A DNA stretch of 42,975 nucleotides from Vreelandella rituensis. Its GTDB lineage: Bacteria; Pseudomonadota; Gammaproteobacteria; Pseudomonadales; Halomonadaceae. A program made the position numbers and the translations under genes. Shown here one piece after another: positions 1 to 7,910 of the stretch. Where the stretch lies: positions 1 to 42,975 of the forward strand of contig NZ_QPIJ01000042.1 of the NCBI RefSeq assembly GCF_003336665.1, given 5' to 3'. Under the pieces are notes generated by a model. The model was given only the letters and a program-made list of their open reading frames with translations, ran no database searches and had not been told where the DNA came from. Numbering within the stretch: the stretch's first letter is position 1; each line of letters starts with the position of its first letter.

Positions 1-193
1 GGAACACCACCGCCGCCAGCATCTGCTGGGTGAGTTCGACGGTGCCGAGAATGGGGGCATTGAAGAAATAACGGCCGACGACATCGGCGGTGGTCAGCAG
101 CATCAAGGCAAAGAGGGTGGCGCCCGCCACCCCCTCCAGTCCCAGCTGCATGACCTTACCGACGTTCGACCAGCGACTCGTCAGGGTCTGCAT
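1..193 (-). CDS. TRAP transporter small permease (DctQ-like), 5' part
   Basis: Reading leftward from an ATG at 193 there is an open frame of 64 codons that runs off the window. It carries a first membrane segment (a hydrophobic stretch around residues 22-37) and the motif DVVGRYFFN followed by GTVELTQ, which is typical of DctQ small permeases of tripartite ATP-independent periplasmic transporters. A GGGAG ribosome site lies about 10 bases before the ATG. The gene follows the dctP stop by 24 bases on the same strand, so the two are probably cotranscribed, with the large permease (DctM) expected beyond the window. The role is to form the membrane part of a sodium-driven carboxylate importer. 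The substrate cannot be read from the sequence, but the divergent aromatic operon suggests an aromatic acid (inference). Confidence 0.85.
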   Translation of the reverse strand, partial: MQTLTSRWSNVGKVMQLGLEGVAGATLFALMLLTTADVVGRYFFNAPILGTVELTQQMLAAVVF

Positions 194-217
194 TATCTAG
201 TCTCCCGGGACCGGTGG

Positions 218-1273
218 TTAATGTTCCACGACGCGCGGAGCGATACTGTCCTGCTCGGCGGCAACGTCCAGCTGATCGTAGAAATACGCCAACGCCTCTT
301 CTGCATCGACACCACGTTCGCTGACGGATTCGGACCAGTCGGCAATCAATTGATCGGTAATATCACGCAGCGTTTCGACATCGCCTTCCGGCACGGGGGT
401 GAAGGTCTGCCCTTCCGCCTTGCCGAACTCGACACCGCGCTCGTCGGAAACGTCCATCATGTAGCCGAACAAGCGGGAGAGCGGCTCGCCGGAGACGCTA
501 TGCACCGCCTCGCGGTCTTCCTCGGACATCTGATCCCAGATCATCGGGTTGACCACGATGGCGAAGCTGCCGCGGTAAAAACCACCGTCCACGGTCAACG
601 TATGCGGCGCGACTTCCGCCACACGAAAGCTTTTCAGGCTTTCCAAGGTCAGCATGGCCCCATCAACCACGCCTTGAGAAGCCGCCTCGTAGACGCCGGT
701 AGGCGGCAGGGCCACACCGATCACGTCCATCGCATCGGCGAGACCACTCATCACGCCGCCTCCGACACGCAGGCGCTTGCCGGCCAGGCCGTCGATGTCT
801 TCGACCTTGTCGCGAGTGAAGATTTGTCCCGGACCATGGACGCCCATCGCCATGACATCGATGCCACGATGCTCACCGGCCTGAGCCAGATGCTCTTGGT
901 GGGTATGCCAATAGGCGGCAGCGGCATCTTCGGAAGAGAAGTCTTCGAACGTGGGGAATTCCGGCAACTGGGTGGCCAGGAAACGGCCCGCCATATGCGC
1001 ATGGAAGATCCAGCTGGCATCCGCGACACCATCCGCTACCAAGGCCATTTGCGACGCCGGTGGCCCCATGTCGTGAATCACCTCGACGGTCACGCGGTCA
1101 TCGGTCGCTTCTTCGATCCACGCTTTCCAGGTCGGCCAGACCATGGTGTTGACCCCATGGTTAGGCCCACCCCAGGTGCTTACTGTAATAGTGGTCTGGG
1201 CCAGGGCTTGTGTCCCGAGACTCAAGCCAACCGCTGCCACGGCACCGATCATCAGGCGGGTTGAATTATTCAT
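218..1273 (-). CDS. TRAP transporter periplasmic solute-binding protein (DctP family)
   Basis: A 351-residue protein with a classical signal peptide (residues 1-26, basic start, hydrophobic core, cleavage after ALA-Q). The mature part has the DctP fold signature, including GKRLRVGG near residue 170, which holds the arginine that usually pairs with the substrate carboxylate, and a downstream segment ending in DGAMLTLESLKSF. It would bind an organic acid in the periplasm and deliver it to the DctQM membrane complex. It is the first gene of a minus-strand operon whose second gene is dctQ. It is transcribed away from the homogentisate operon with about 370 bases between them, so uptake of an aromatic or hydroxyaryl acid is plausible, although many DctP proteins bind aliphatic acids. 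Confidence 0.9.
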   Translation of the reverse strand: MNNSTRLMIGAVAAVGLSLGTQALAQTTITVSTWGGPNHGVNTMVWPTWKAWIEEATDDRVTVEVIHDMGPPASQMALVADGVADASWIFHAHMAGRFLATQLPEFPTFEDFSSEDAAAAYWHTHQEHLAQAGEHRGIDVMAMGVHGPGQIFTRDKVEDIDGLAGKRLRVGGGVMSGLADAMDVIGVALPPTGVYEAASQGVVDGAMLTLESLKSFRVAEVAPHTLTVDGGFYRGSFAIVVNPMIWDQMSEEDREAVHSVSGEPLSRLFGYMMDVSDERGVEFGKAEGQTFTPVPEGDVETLRDITDQLIADWSESVSERGVDAEEALAYFYDQLDVAAEQDSIAPRVVEH

Positions 1274-1408
1274 GTATGTACCTCGTCGTCACGGGTGAGG
1301 CGCCTTTGCGCCATATTGTTGTCATGGCTGGCTCTTGCTGAACAGCAGGCGAAGAAGAGACCCAGCCTTAGGCATCCTGACGCTTTTACCATGCCGACAG
1401 ATACTCTC

Positions 1409-1429
1409 TTTCGCAACTAATTTGCGAAA
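1409..1429. promoter_or_regulatory. Palindrome, candidate operator for dctPQM
   Basis: Perfect inverted repeat with 8-base arms TTTCGCAA and TTGCGAAA around a 5-base spacer, about 135 bases upstream of the dctP start. Its size fits a dimeric regulator site. It differs from the MarR-type palindrome in the same gap, so a different regulator is likely. The regulator is not identified in this window. Confidence 0.45.
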
Positions 1430-1538
1430 ATCACTATTATACTTATGTGTTAAAAAACCGAAAAAACCATGATTAGAAACAATTTTTTGACTCAACTTAC
1501 TAGCTAGCTAACGAATTAACTTGGTGGATTACTGGACA

Positions 1539-1560
1539 CATAGTTTCATTGGAAACTATG
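1539..1560. promoter_or_regulatory. Palindromic operator of the homogentisate operon (probable MarR-family site)
   Basis: Perfect palindrome, arms CATAGTTTC and GAAACTATG with spacer ATTG. Sixteen of the 18 bases from GTTTC onward match a site just upstream of the marR gene at 16737-16754, which links this operon to that regulator. A weak promoter fits around it: TTAACT at 1516-1521 and CATAGT at 1539-1544 with 17 bases between, so a bound protein would cover the -10 element and repress. The promoter assignment is inference. Confidence 0.6.
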
Positions 1561-1640
1561 ATCGAGCGACATCCTCATGCCACGGCAAGTCCCACCGGGA
1601 ACATTGCCGAGCATGATGCCCTGACGATATTGGAGGAACC

Positions 1641-2609
1641 ATGAGCAAGAAATTCGCATCCCACGCCGACACCGAAGAAAAGAACATCAGTTTTACCAAG
1701 CTGGCCGAGGGTCTCTACGCCTACACGGCCGAAGGTGACCCCAACAGCGGCATCATCATTGGCGACGACAGCGTAATGGTCATCGACACCCAGGCCACAC
1801 CGATCATGGCCCAGGATGTGATCCGTCGCATTCGTGAAGTCACCGACCTGCCGATCAAGCATGTGCTGATGACCCACTACCATGCGGTACGCGTACTGGG
1901 CGCCTCGGCGTATAACGCTGAAAACATCTATGCCAGCCAGAACACTTACGACCTGATCGTCGAACGCGGCCAGCAGGATTACGAATCTGAAGTCGGGCGT
2001 TTCCCGCGCCTGTTCCAGGGCGTCGAATCGGTACCTGGCCTGACCTGGCCCAACATCGTCTTCCAGGAAGAACTCACCGTCTTCATGGGTAAGCGCGAAG
2101 TGCGCATCATCCACCTGGGCCGCGGCCACACCAAGGGCGACACCATCGTCTGGCTGCCTGAAGAAAAAATCATGTTCGCCGGTGATCTGGTCGAATACGG
2201 CGCCACGCCTTATACCGGCGATGCCTATCACGAAGACTGGCCCGCCACCTTGGATCGTCTGCAGGCCATGCAGCCGCAGAAACTGGTACCCGGACGCGGC
2301 GACGCCCTGGAAACCCCGGAAAAATGTCAGGAAGCGATTCAAGGCACACGCGACTTTCTGGGCGACATGTACGAAAGCGTCAAGGCAGGCAAGGCAGCCG
2401 GCAAACCTCTTTCCGAGTGCTATGCCGAGACTTACGCCAAGCTTAAGCCCAAGTACGGCCACTGGGTGATCTTCGATCACTGCCTGCCGTTCGATGTGAC
2501 GCGTTGTTATGACGAAGCCGGCGGCGAGTATCCGGACCCACGCATCTGGACCGCCGAGCGCGACACTGAAATGTGGCATTCGCTGCAGGACGTTCTCGAA
2601 AAGCAGTAA
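1641..2609 (+). CDS. MBL-fold (metallo-beta-lactamase-like) protein of the aromatic operon
   Basis: A 322-residue protein with the MBL-fold layout: an early beta-rich part, a THYHAVR motif at 78-84, GRGHTKGD at 160-167, FAGD at 179-182 and PGRGD at 217-221. The usual HxHxDH box keeps H79 and H81, but the Asp and last His are V83 and R84, and the late PGHG histidine is R219. H163 and D182 remain. The metal site is therefore atypical, and the protein may bind one metal or none. It is the first gene of the operon, with a strong GGAGG site (1632-1636) and 120 bases before the hydroxylase gene. Hydrolysis of a lactone or thioester intermediate is possible but unproven. The family is certain; the reaction is unknown. 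Confidence 0.8.
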   Translation: MSKKFASHADTEEKNISFTKLAEGLYAYTAEGDPNSGIIIGDDSVMVIDTQATPIMAQDVIRRIREVTDLPIKHVLMTHYHAVRVLGASAYNAENIYASQNTYDLIVERGQQDYESEVGRFPRLFQGVESVPGLTWPNIVFQEELTVFMGKREVRIIHLGRGHTKGDTIVWLPEEKIMFAGDLVEYGATPYTGDAYHEDWPATLDRLQAMQPQKLVPGRGDALETPEKCQEAIQGTRDFLGDMYESVKAGKAAGKPLSECYAETYAKLKPKYGHWVIFDHCLPFDVTRCYDEAGGEYPDPRIWTAERDTEMWHSLQDVLEKQ

Positions 2610-2662
2610 TCGACAGCCAGTCACTGAAAACCGGCAATCGAAACATTCAATAGCCGTTAGCT

Positions 2663-2715
2663 TCCCGGTCAGCCGGGATCAAGATGCATCGCCGGGCTGC
2701 GTGCCACGGCGATGC
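2663..2715 (+). other. Two intercistronic RNA hairpins before the hydroxylase gene
   Basis: The 120-base gap between the MBL gene and the hydroxylase gene can fold into two stems. The first is TCCCGG (2663-2668) with CCGGGA (2673-2678) around TCAG. The second is GCATCGCCG (2686-2694) with CGGCGATGC (2707-2715) around a 12-base loop. The second ends just before the ribosome site GGGAGAG (2719-2725). They have no T-run, so RNA stability or processing is likelier than termination. Confidence 0.4.
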
Positions 2716-2729
2716 CATGGGAGAGTTGC

Positions 2730-4442
2730 ATGATTACAACCTATAAAAATCCCGTCTATCCCTACCATCGCCCGCCGGAACTGGACCGCAGCGACGTCCG
2801 CCATTGCCCGGTGGTTATCGTCGGCGCCGGCCCCAGCGGCCTGGCTGTCGCCATCGACCTGGCCCAGCAGGGCATCGATAGCGTCGTGCTGGATGACAAC
2901 AACACCGTGAGCGTGGGTTCGAGAGCGATCTGTTTCTCCAAGCGTACCCTGGAAATTCTCGACCGCCTGGGGGCCGCTCAGCCGATGCTGGACAAGGGCG
3001 TCACCTGGCAACATGGCCGCGTGTTTTTCCAGGAACGCGAAGTCTATGACTTCAACCTGCTGCCCGAAGAAGGCCATCGCGTACCGGCTTTCATCAACCT
3101 GCAGCAGTATTATTTCGAAGAATACCTGGTCAACCGCGCCGACGAGCTCAAGGATCAAATCGATCTGCGCTGGATGCACAAGGTCACCACGGTGGACAGC
3201 CAGGCCGAACGTACCCTCGTTTCAGTCACCACCGAAGACGGCGACTACCAGCTGAGCTGTGACTACCTGCTGGTGGCCGACGGCGCCAACAGCAAGATTC
3301 GCGACATCCTGGGGCTGGAAAGCAAAGGCCAGGTATTCCAGGATCGCTTCCTGATCGCCGACGTGGTGATGAAAGCCGAGTTTCCGACCGAGCGCTGGTT
3401 CTGGTTCGACCCGCCCTTTCATCCCGACCAATCGGTCCTGCTGCACAAGCAGCCGGACAATGTCTGGCGTATCGATTTCCAGCTGGGCTGGGACGCTGAT
3501 CCGGAAGAAGAGAAGAAGGAAGAGAACATTCGCCCCCGCGTGCAGCAGATGCTCGGCGAGGATGTCGAGTTCGACCTGGAATGGGCCAGCGTCTACACCT
3601 TCCGCTGTCGCATGATGGACAACTTCATCCACAATCGGGTGTTCTTCATGGGCGATGCCGCGCATCAAGTGTCACCCTTCGGCGCTCGCGGTGCCAACGG
3701 CGCCCTTCAGAGCACCGACAACCTGGCGTGGAAACTGGCGCGGGTACTCAAGGGTCAAGCGCCCCAGGCCCTACTCGAGACCTACAACACCGAGCGCCAG
3801 CACGGGGCCAAGGAAAACATTCTCAACTCCACCCGAGCCACCGACTTCATCACGCCCAAGAGCCGTGTCAGCCGGCTGTTCCGCGATACCACCCTGGAAC
3901 TGGCGGAGCACTATCCCTTCGCCCGCAGCCTGGTTAACAGCGGCCGCCTGTCGCTGCCCTGTCATTACGATGAGTCACCGCTCAACGGTACCGATGATGA
4001 TGGCTTTCCCGCAGAGTTGCGCCCCGGCACTCCGGCCAAGGATGCCCCGATCAAGCAGGACGGCAACGCTGCCTGGCTGCTCAACCAGCTCGGTGACCGC
4101 TTCGTGCTGCTGCTTGACGGGCGCGTCGAAAGCGAGCGGGCGGCCTCCCTGGGTGCCGAGCTCAGGGCGTTGCTGGACAAGCAACCTGATCTGGACCTGT
4201 TGATTGTGGGGCCGGCCCCCGCCGAGCTCAGCGAATTGCCACGCAGTCGGGTGATCGACGATGCTCAAGGGTCGGTCCGTGAGCGCTATCGGCTGAGCGG
4301 TGGTGCGGGCTATCTCGTGCGCCCCGATCAGCATGTCACCGCCCGCTGGGCCGAGGTTTCCGCCGAGGCGGTGAACAGCGCCCTTGCCTGCGCCCTGGGC
4401 GCTCATCTTGACGAAGTGGAGAAACGCTATGCCACGGCTTGA
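2730..4442 (+). CDS. FAD-dependent aromatic hydroxylase, MhaA-like (3-hydroxyphenylacetate 6-hydroxylase candidate)
   Basis: A 570-residue class A flavoprotein monooxygenase. Visible motifs are the Rossmann GAGPSG (32-37), the DG motif with D184 in VADGANSKIRD, and the GD motif at G308-D309 in FMGDAAHQVSPFGARG, followed by a helix typical of the PheA/MhpA group. The start at 2730 is chosen over 2712 because GGGAGAG sits 5 bases before it. The gene overlaps the next small DUF2783 gene by 14 bases. In Pseudomonas putida U the flavoprotein MhaA works with a small coupling protein, MhaB, to convert 3-hydroxyphenylacetate to homogentisate. The same pair followed directly by hmgA makes that role likely here. 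The substrate is inferred from context, and other meta-hydroxylated aryl acids remain possible. Confidence 0.85.
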   Translation: MITTYKNPVYPYHRPPELDRSDVRHCPVVIVGAGPSGLAVAIDLAQQGIDSVVLDDNNTVSVGSRAICFSKRTLEILDRLGAAQPMLDKGVTWQHGRVFFQEREVYDFNLLPEEGHRVPAFINLQQYYFEEYLVNRADELKDQIDLRWMHKVTTVDSQAERTLVSVTTEDGDYQLSCDYLLVADGANSKIRDILGLESKGQVFQDRFLIADVVMKAEFPTERWFWFDPPFHPDQSVLLHKQPDNVWRIDFQLGWDADPEEEKKEENIRPRVQQMLGEDVEFDLEWASVYTFRCRMMDNFIHNRVFFMGDAAHQVSPFGARGANGALQSTDNLAWKLARVLKGQAPQALLETYNTERQHGAKENILNSTRATDFITPKSRVSRLFRDTTLELAEHYPFARSLVNSGRLSLPCHYDESPLNGTDDDGFPAELRPGTPAKDAPIKQDGNAAWLLNQLGDRFVLLLDGRVESERAASLGAELRALLDKQPDLDLLIVGPAPAELSELPRSRVIDDAQGSVRERYRLSGGAGYLVRPDQHVTARWAEVSAEAVNSALACALGAHLDEVEKRYATA

Positions 4443-4650
4443 ACTCACTCCCAATTTCACGCACCCGGATGCTTTCTACGCGGCCTTGACCGCCACCCAC
4501 CGCGAGCGTAGCGACGAGGAAAGCGAACGCATCAATGCCCGCCTGATCCTGTTGCTGGCCAACCATATCGGTGACCAGCAGGTGCTTGAAGAAGCGCTAG
4601 GCATTGCCGGACAAGCCGTGACCCCACAGCACTCCCTGCAACAAGGCTGA
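4429..4650 (+). CDS. DUF2783 small protein, MhaB-like coupling partner of the hydroxylase
   Basis: A 73-residue acidic, helical protein that starts inside the end of the hydroxylase gene (ATG at 4429, 14-base overlap), which indicates translational coupling. It has the DUF2783 pattern: an early F-x-DAFYAAL segment and a later helix with LILLLANHIGD. A second copy of this arrangement occurs at 13286-15204, so the pairing is conserved. In the described 3-hydroxyphenylacetate hydroxylase the small partner improves coupling of NADH use to hydroxylation. That role is transferred here by context rather than by close sequence comparison. It ends 12 bases before hmgA. Confidence 0.75.
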   Translation: MPRLELTPNFTHPDAFYAALTATHRERSDEESERINARLILLLANHIGDQQVLEEALGIAGQAVTPQHSLQQG

Positions 4651-4662
4651 GAAGAGGTTTTC

Positions 4663-5973
4663 ATGAGTACCGAAACACTGGATTATCAGAGTGGTTTTCG
4701 TAATCACTTCGCCACGGAAGCCCTGCCCGACGCCTTGCCGAAAGGCCAGAATTCCCCGCAGCGCTGCGCCTATGGCCTATATGCCGAGCAGTACACCGGC
4801 TCGGCGTTCACCGCGCCACGCCACCAGAACCTGCGCAGCTGGCTCTACCGTATCCGCCCGTCGGTGGTACAGAGCGCCTACCAGCCGCTGAAGGAAAAAG
4901 CCGTAGCTACCGCGCCGCTGGCCAAGCCTGCGGCCGACCCCAACCAGATGCGCTGGGACCCGCTGCCGGTGCCCGCCGAGCCTACCGATTTCATCGACGG
5001 CCTGCTGACGATTGCGGTCAATGGCGATGCCGGTGCTCAAAGCGGGGTCGGGGTGCATGTCTATGCCTTCAACCGCGACATGACCGAGCGCTTCTTCTAT
5101 AACGCCGACGGCGAACTGCTGATCGTGCCGCAACTGGGCACGCTGCGCCTGCGCACCGAGCTGGGCGAGCTGGATATCGCCAATGGCGAAATTGGCGTGA
5201 TTCCCCGCGGCATCAAGTTCCAGGTGCGTCTGGGCGAGGGCGCGGACGCCGCCCGTGGCTATATCTGCGAAAACTATGGCAACCCTCTGGAACTGCCGGG
5301 ACTCGGCCCGATCGGTGCCAACGGCCTGGCCAACCCGCGGGATTTCTTGAGCCCCGTGGCCAGCTACGAAGACCTGGAAGGCGACTATTCGCTGGTGGCC
5401 AAGTTCTCCGGACGCTTCTGGGAAACCAAGCTTTCGCACTCACCGCTGGACGTGGTGGCCTGGCATGGCAACGTCGCGCCCTACAAGTACAACCTGGCTA
5501 ACTTCAACACTATCAATACGGTGAGTTTCGACCATCCCGACCCGTCGATCTTCACCGTACTGACCTCGGCATCCGATACGCCGGGAACGGCCAACCTGGA
5601 CTTCGTGATCTTCCCGCCGCGCTGGATGGTGGCCGAGAGCACCTTCCGCCCACCCTACTTTCATCGCAACCTGATGAGCGAGTTCATGGGCTTGATTCAC
5701 GGTGAATACGATGCCAAGGCGGAAGGCTTCCTCCCCGGCGGCGCCAGCCTGCATAACTGCATGTCGCCCCATGGCCCCGACGCCGACACCTTCGAGAAGG
5801 CCACCCACGCTGACCTGACACCCCAGCATCAGAGCGATACCATGGCCTTCATGTTCGAGAGTCGCTACGTCTACCATCCGACTGAAGCGGCGCTGAATGC
5901 CGATATTCGTCAACGCGACTATGTCGATGTGTGGTCGACTTTGCGCTCGCACTTCGACCCGACCAAGCCGTAA
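4663..5973 (+). CDS. hmgA: Homogentisate 1,2-dioxygenase
   Basis: A 436-residue protein with full-length similarity in layout to homogentisate dioxygenases. It begins with the family hallmark [15 protein letters not shown]. The iron ligands are visible: H334 in [11 protein letters not shown]340 in the same segment, and H370 in SPHGPD, matching His335, Glu341 and His371 of the human enzyme. It opens the homogentisate ring to 4-maleylacetoacetate in the cytoplasm. A GAAGAGG site lies 5 bases before the ATG. It sits third in the catabolic run, directly after the hydroxylase pair, and is followed after 109 bases by the hydrolase gene. Confidence 0.97.
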   Translation: MSTETLDYQSGFRNHFATEALPDALPKGQNSPQRCAYGLYAEQYTGSAFTAPRHQNLRSWLYRIRPSVVQSAYQPLKEKAVATAPLAKPAADPNQMRWDPLPVPAEPTDFIDGLLTIAVNGDAGAQSGVGVHVYAFNRDMTERFFYNADGELLIVPQLGTLRLRTELGELDIANGEIGVIPRGIKFQVRLGEGADAARGYICENYGNPLELPGLGPIGANGLANPRDFLSPVASYEDLEGDYSLVAKFSGRFWETKLSHSPLDVVAWHGNVAPYKYNLANFNTINTVSFDHPDPSIFTVLTSASDTPGTANLDFVIFPPRWMVAESTFRPPYFHRNLMSEFMGLIHGEYDAKAEGFLPGGASLHNCMSPHGPDADTFEKATHADLTPQHQSDTMAFMFESRYVYHPTEAALNADIRQRDYVDVWSTLRSHFDPTKP

Positions 5974-5985
5974 CGGCACCGTCAA

Positions 5986-6049
5986 GTAGGAGGGTGCTCT
6001 AGCGCGCGAGGGGTTAACAAAAAGCTCGCCCGACAAATCGGCCTCCTAC
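5986..6049. repeat. REP-like hairpin repeat inside the hmgA-fah gap
   Basis: Arms GTAGGAGG (5986-5993) and CCTCCTAC (6042-6049) enclose a segment with GCGCGCGAGGGGTT and CTCGCCCGACAAATCG. It is a diverged copy of the repeat family found at 30092, 38338 and 41262. It lies within the operon, so it would be transcribed as a stem and may affect the relative expression of hmgA and the next gene. Confidence 0.6.
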
Positions 6050-6082
6050 CATAACGCCCCTGACAAGAAGGATTGAACAACG

Positions 6083-7105
6083 ATGAAGCTCGCTACCCTC
6101 AACATCGGCCGCGACGGCGAACTGCTCGTGGTCTCGAAAGACCTGACCCGTGCCGTGCGCGCCACCGACATTGCCGCCACCCTGCAGCAAGCCATCGAGA
6201 ACTGGGATTCCTTGGCGCCCAAGCTCGACGCGCGCTACGCCCAGCTCAATGAGGGCAAGGCCGAAGGTGCTTTCGATCTGGATCAGAGCGCCCTGCACTC
6301 GCCGTTGCCGCGCAGCTACCACTGGGCCGACGGCTCCGCCTACCTCAATCACGTCAAGCTGGTGCGCCAGGCGCGCAACGCCGAGATGCCGGACACTTTC
6401 TGGACCGACCCCTTGATGTACCAGGGCGGCGGCGATAGCTTCCTGGCGCCGACCGAAGACATCGAAGCCGTCAGTGAAGAGCACGGCATCGATTTCGAAG
6501 GCGAAATCGCCGTGATCACCGACGATGTGCCCATGAATGTCACCCCGGAACAGGCCGCCGGTCATATCAAGCTGATCATGCTGGTCAACGACGTCAGCTT
6601 GCGTGGCTTGATTCCGGGAGAACTCGCCAAAGGCTTTGGTTTCTTCCAGGCCAAACCGGCCTCGAGCTTCTCACCGATCTGCGTCACGCCAGACGAGCTC
6701 GGCGACGCCTGGCAGGAAGGCAAGGTGCACTTGCCGCTGACGGTGCATTTCAACGGCGAGAAATTCGGCGAGCCGCAAGCCGGTCCCGACATGATTTTCA
6801 GCTTTCCGCAGCTGGTCGCCCACGCTGCCAAGACGCGTTACCTGGGGGCCGGGGCCATCGTCGGCTCGGGCACCGTTTCCAACCCCGATCCGGACGGCGG
6901 CCCCGGAAAGCCAGTGGCTGACGGCGGCGTGGGTTACAGCTGCCTTGCGGAAATCCGCATGGTGGAAAAGATTCTCCACGATGAAGTCAAGACCTCCTTC
7001 ATGCGCTTTGGTGACCGGGTGCGCATCGAGATGTTCGACGGCGATGGCAACAACATTTTCGGCACTATCGATCAGCGGGTCGTCGAGTACAAGCCCAAGG
7101 CCTGA
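6083..7105 (+). CDS. Fumarylacetoacetate hydrolase (short FAH-family form)
   Basis: A 340-residue FAH-family protein, shorter than the roughly 420-residue eukaryotic type and in line with bacterial homogentisate-cluster enzymes. The metal ligands are recognisable as E139-G-E141 (DFEGEIAVITDD) and D170 (LVNDVSLRGL). It cleaves fumarylacetoacetate to fumarate and acetoacetate, the last step of the pathway. An AAGGA site precedes the ATG by about 10 bases. It is followed after 9 bases by the isomerase gene. The position between hmgA and maiA makes this specific function far likelier than the other FAH-family reactions. Confidence 0.92.
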   Translation: MKLATLNIGRDGELLVVSKDLTRAVRATDIAATLQQAIENWDSLAPKLDARYAQLNEGKAEGAFDLDQSALHSPLPRSYHWADGSAYLNHVKLVRQARNAEMPDTFWTDPLMYQGGGDSFLAPTEDIEAVSEEHGIDFEGEIAVITDDVPMNVTPEQAAGHIKLIMLVNDVSLRGLIPGELAKGFGFFQAKPASSFSPICVTPDELGDAWQEGKVHLPLTVHFNGEKFGEPQAGPDMIFSFPQLVAHAAKTRYLGAGAIVGSGTVSNPDPDGGPGKPVADGGVGYSCLAEIRMVEKILHDEVKTSFMRFGDRVRIEMFDGDGNNIFGTIDQRVVEYKPKA

Positions 7106-7114
7106 GGAGTTCGC

Positions 7115-7759
7115 ATGACGACGCTACACGGCTATTTTCGTTCGTCGGCCGCCTATCGGGTACGCATCGCGCTGAACCTGAAGGGCCTGGCGCATGAGCA
7201 GGCCCCGGTCAACCTGGTCAAGGGCGAGAACCGCGGTGATGCTTACCGCACGCTCAATCCCCAGGGGCTGGTGCCCGTGTTGGAGACCGAGGAAGGCGTG
7301 CCGCTCACCCAATCGCTGGCGATCTGCGAGTATCTCGAGGAGCGCTACCCCACCCCGGCCCTGCTTCCCGACAATCTCGAGGAGCGCGCCCGGGTGCGGG
7401 CACTGGCGCAGCTGGTCGCCTGTGAAATGCATCCGCTCAACAACCTGCGGGTGCTGAAGTACCTGGTGGGCGAGCTGGGCGTCAGTGAGCAGGACAAGCT
7501 GACGTGGTATCGCCACTGGGTCATCGAAGGCTTCGATGCCCTGGAGTCGATGCTCACACCGGCCGCCGGTACCGGCGACTTCTGCCACGGCGATACACCC
7601 ACCCTGGCGGATCTTTGCCTGGTCCCCCAGGTGTTCAACGCCGAACGCTTTGAATGCGATCTGGCGGCCTATCCGACCATCCAGCGCATTACCGCCAACT
7701 GCCGCGCCCTGGAAGCATTTCGCCTGGCAGCGCCCGGCGAACAGCCTGACGCCAACTGA
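7115..7759 (+). CDS. maiA: Maleylacetoacetate isomerase (zeta-class glutathione transferase)
   Basis: A 214-residue zeta-class GST. The N-terminal thioredoxin-like domain starts with GYFRSSAAYRVRIALNLKG, where zeta GSTs have their SSxxxxRVR active-site motif. The residues NPQGLVPVLE and QSLAICEYLEERYP form the glutathione-binding part. The C-terminal helical domain follows. It uses glutathione to convert 4-maleylacetoacetate to 4-fumarylacetoacetate. It is the last gene of the operon, 9 bases after the hydrolase, with GAGGAG as ribosome site. Confidence 0.94.
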   Translation: MTTLHGYFRSSAAYRVRIALNLKGLAHEQAPVNLVKGENRGDAYRTLNPQGLVPVLETEEGVPLTQSLAICEYLEERYPTPALLPDNLEERARVRALAQLVACEMHPLNNLRVLKYLVGELGVSEQDKLTWYRHWVIEGFDALESMLTPAAGTGDFCHGDTPTLADLCLVPQVFNAERFECDLAAYPTIQRITANCRALEAFRLAAPGEQPDAN

Positions 7760-7775
7760 GCAGACGAATACCGAC

Positions 7776-7851
7776 TGAACAGATGAGCGTTTTGCGGTTA
7801 CAATAAGCAGGCTAATTAAGTGGGTGTGCTCCTTGGGGATCGCACCCACTT
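7776..7851 (+). promoter_or_regulatory. Candidate promoter and leader hairpin between maiA and the exporter gene
   Basis: TGAACA (7776-7781) and TACAAT (7799-7804) are spaced 17 bases apart and resemble a sigma-70 promoter. Just after them a perfect hairpin has arms AAGTGGGTG (7818-7826) and CACCCACTT (7843-7851) around a 16-base loop. The hairpin could end the homogentisate transcript or act in the exporter leader. It lacks a T-run, so neither is certain. Confidence 0.4.
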
Positions 7852-7910
7852 CTCGTTCCATTGCTTTCAAGGCAGCCCCGCCCACTCCTCGGCTGCCCAA
7901 GGAGATTCGG

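Larger units (their letters stand above)
1274..1640. promoter_or_regulatory. Divergent control region between dctP and the homogentisate operon
   Basis: This 367-base AT-rich gap between divergent genes contains two clear palindromes. The first has 8-base arms TTTCGCAA (1409-1416) and TTGCGAAA (1422-1429) and lies on the dctP side. The second has 9-base arms CATAGTTTC (1539-1547) and GAAACTATG (1552-1560) and lies on the operon side. No gene is visible in it. A strong ribosome site GGAGG (1632-1636) precedes the MBL-fold gene. Confidence 0.7.

Noticed and set aside
221..1264. Long plus-strand frame opposite dctP
   Set aside because: It is the antisense shadow of a clear DctP protein and has no family features.
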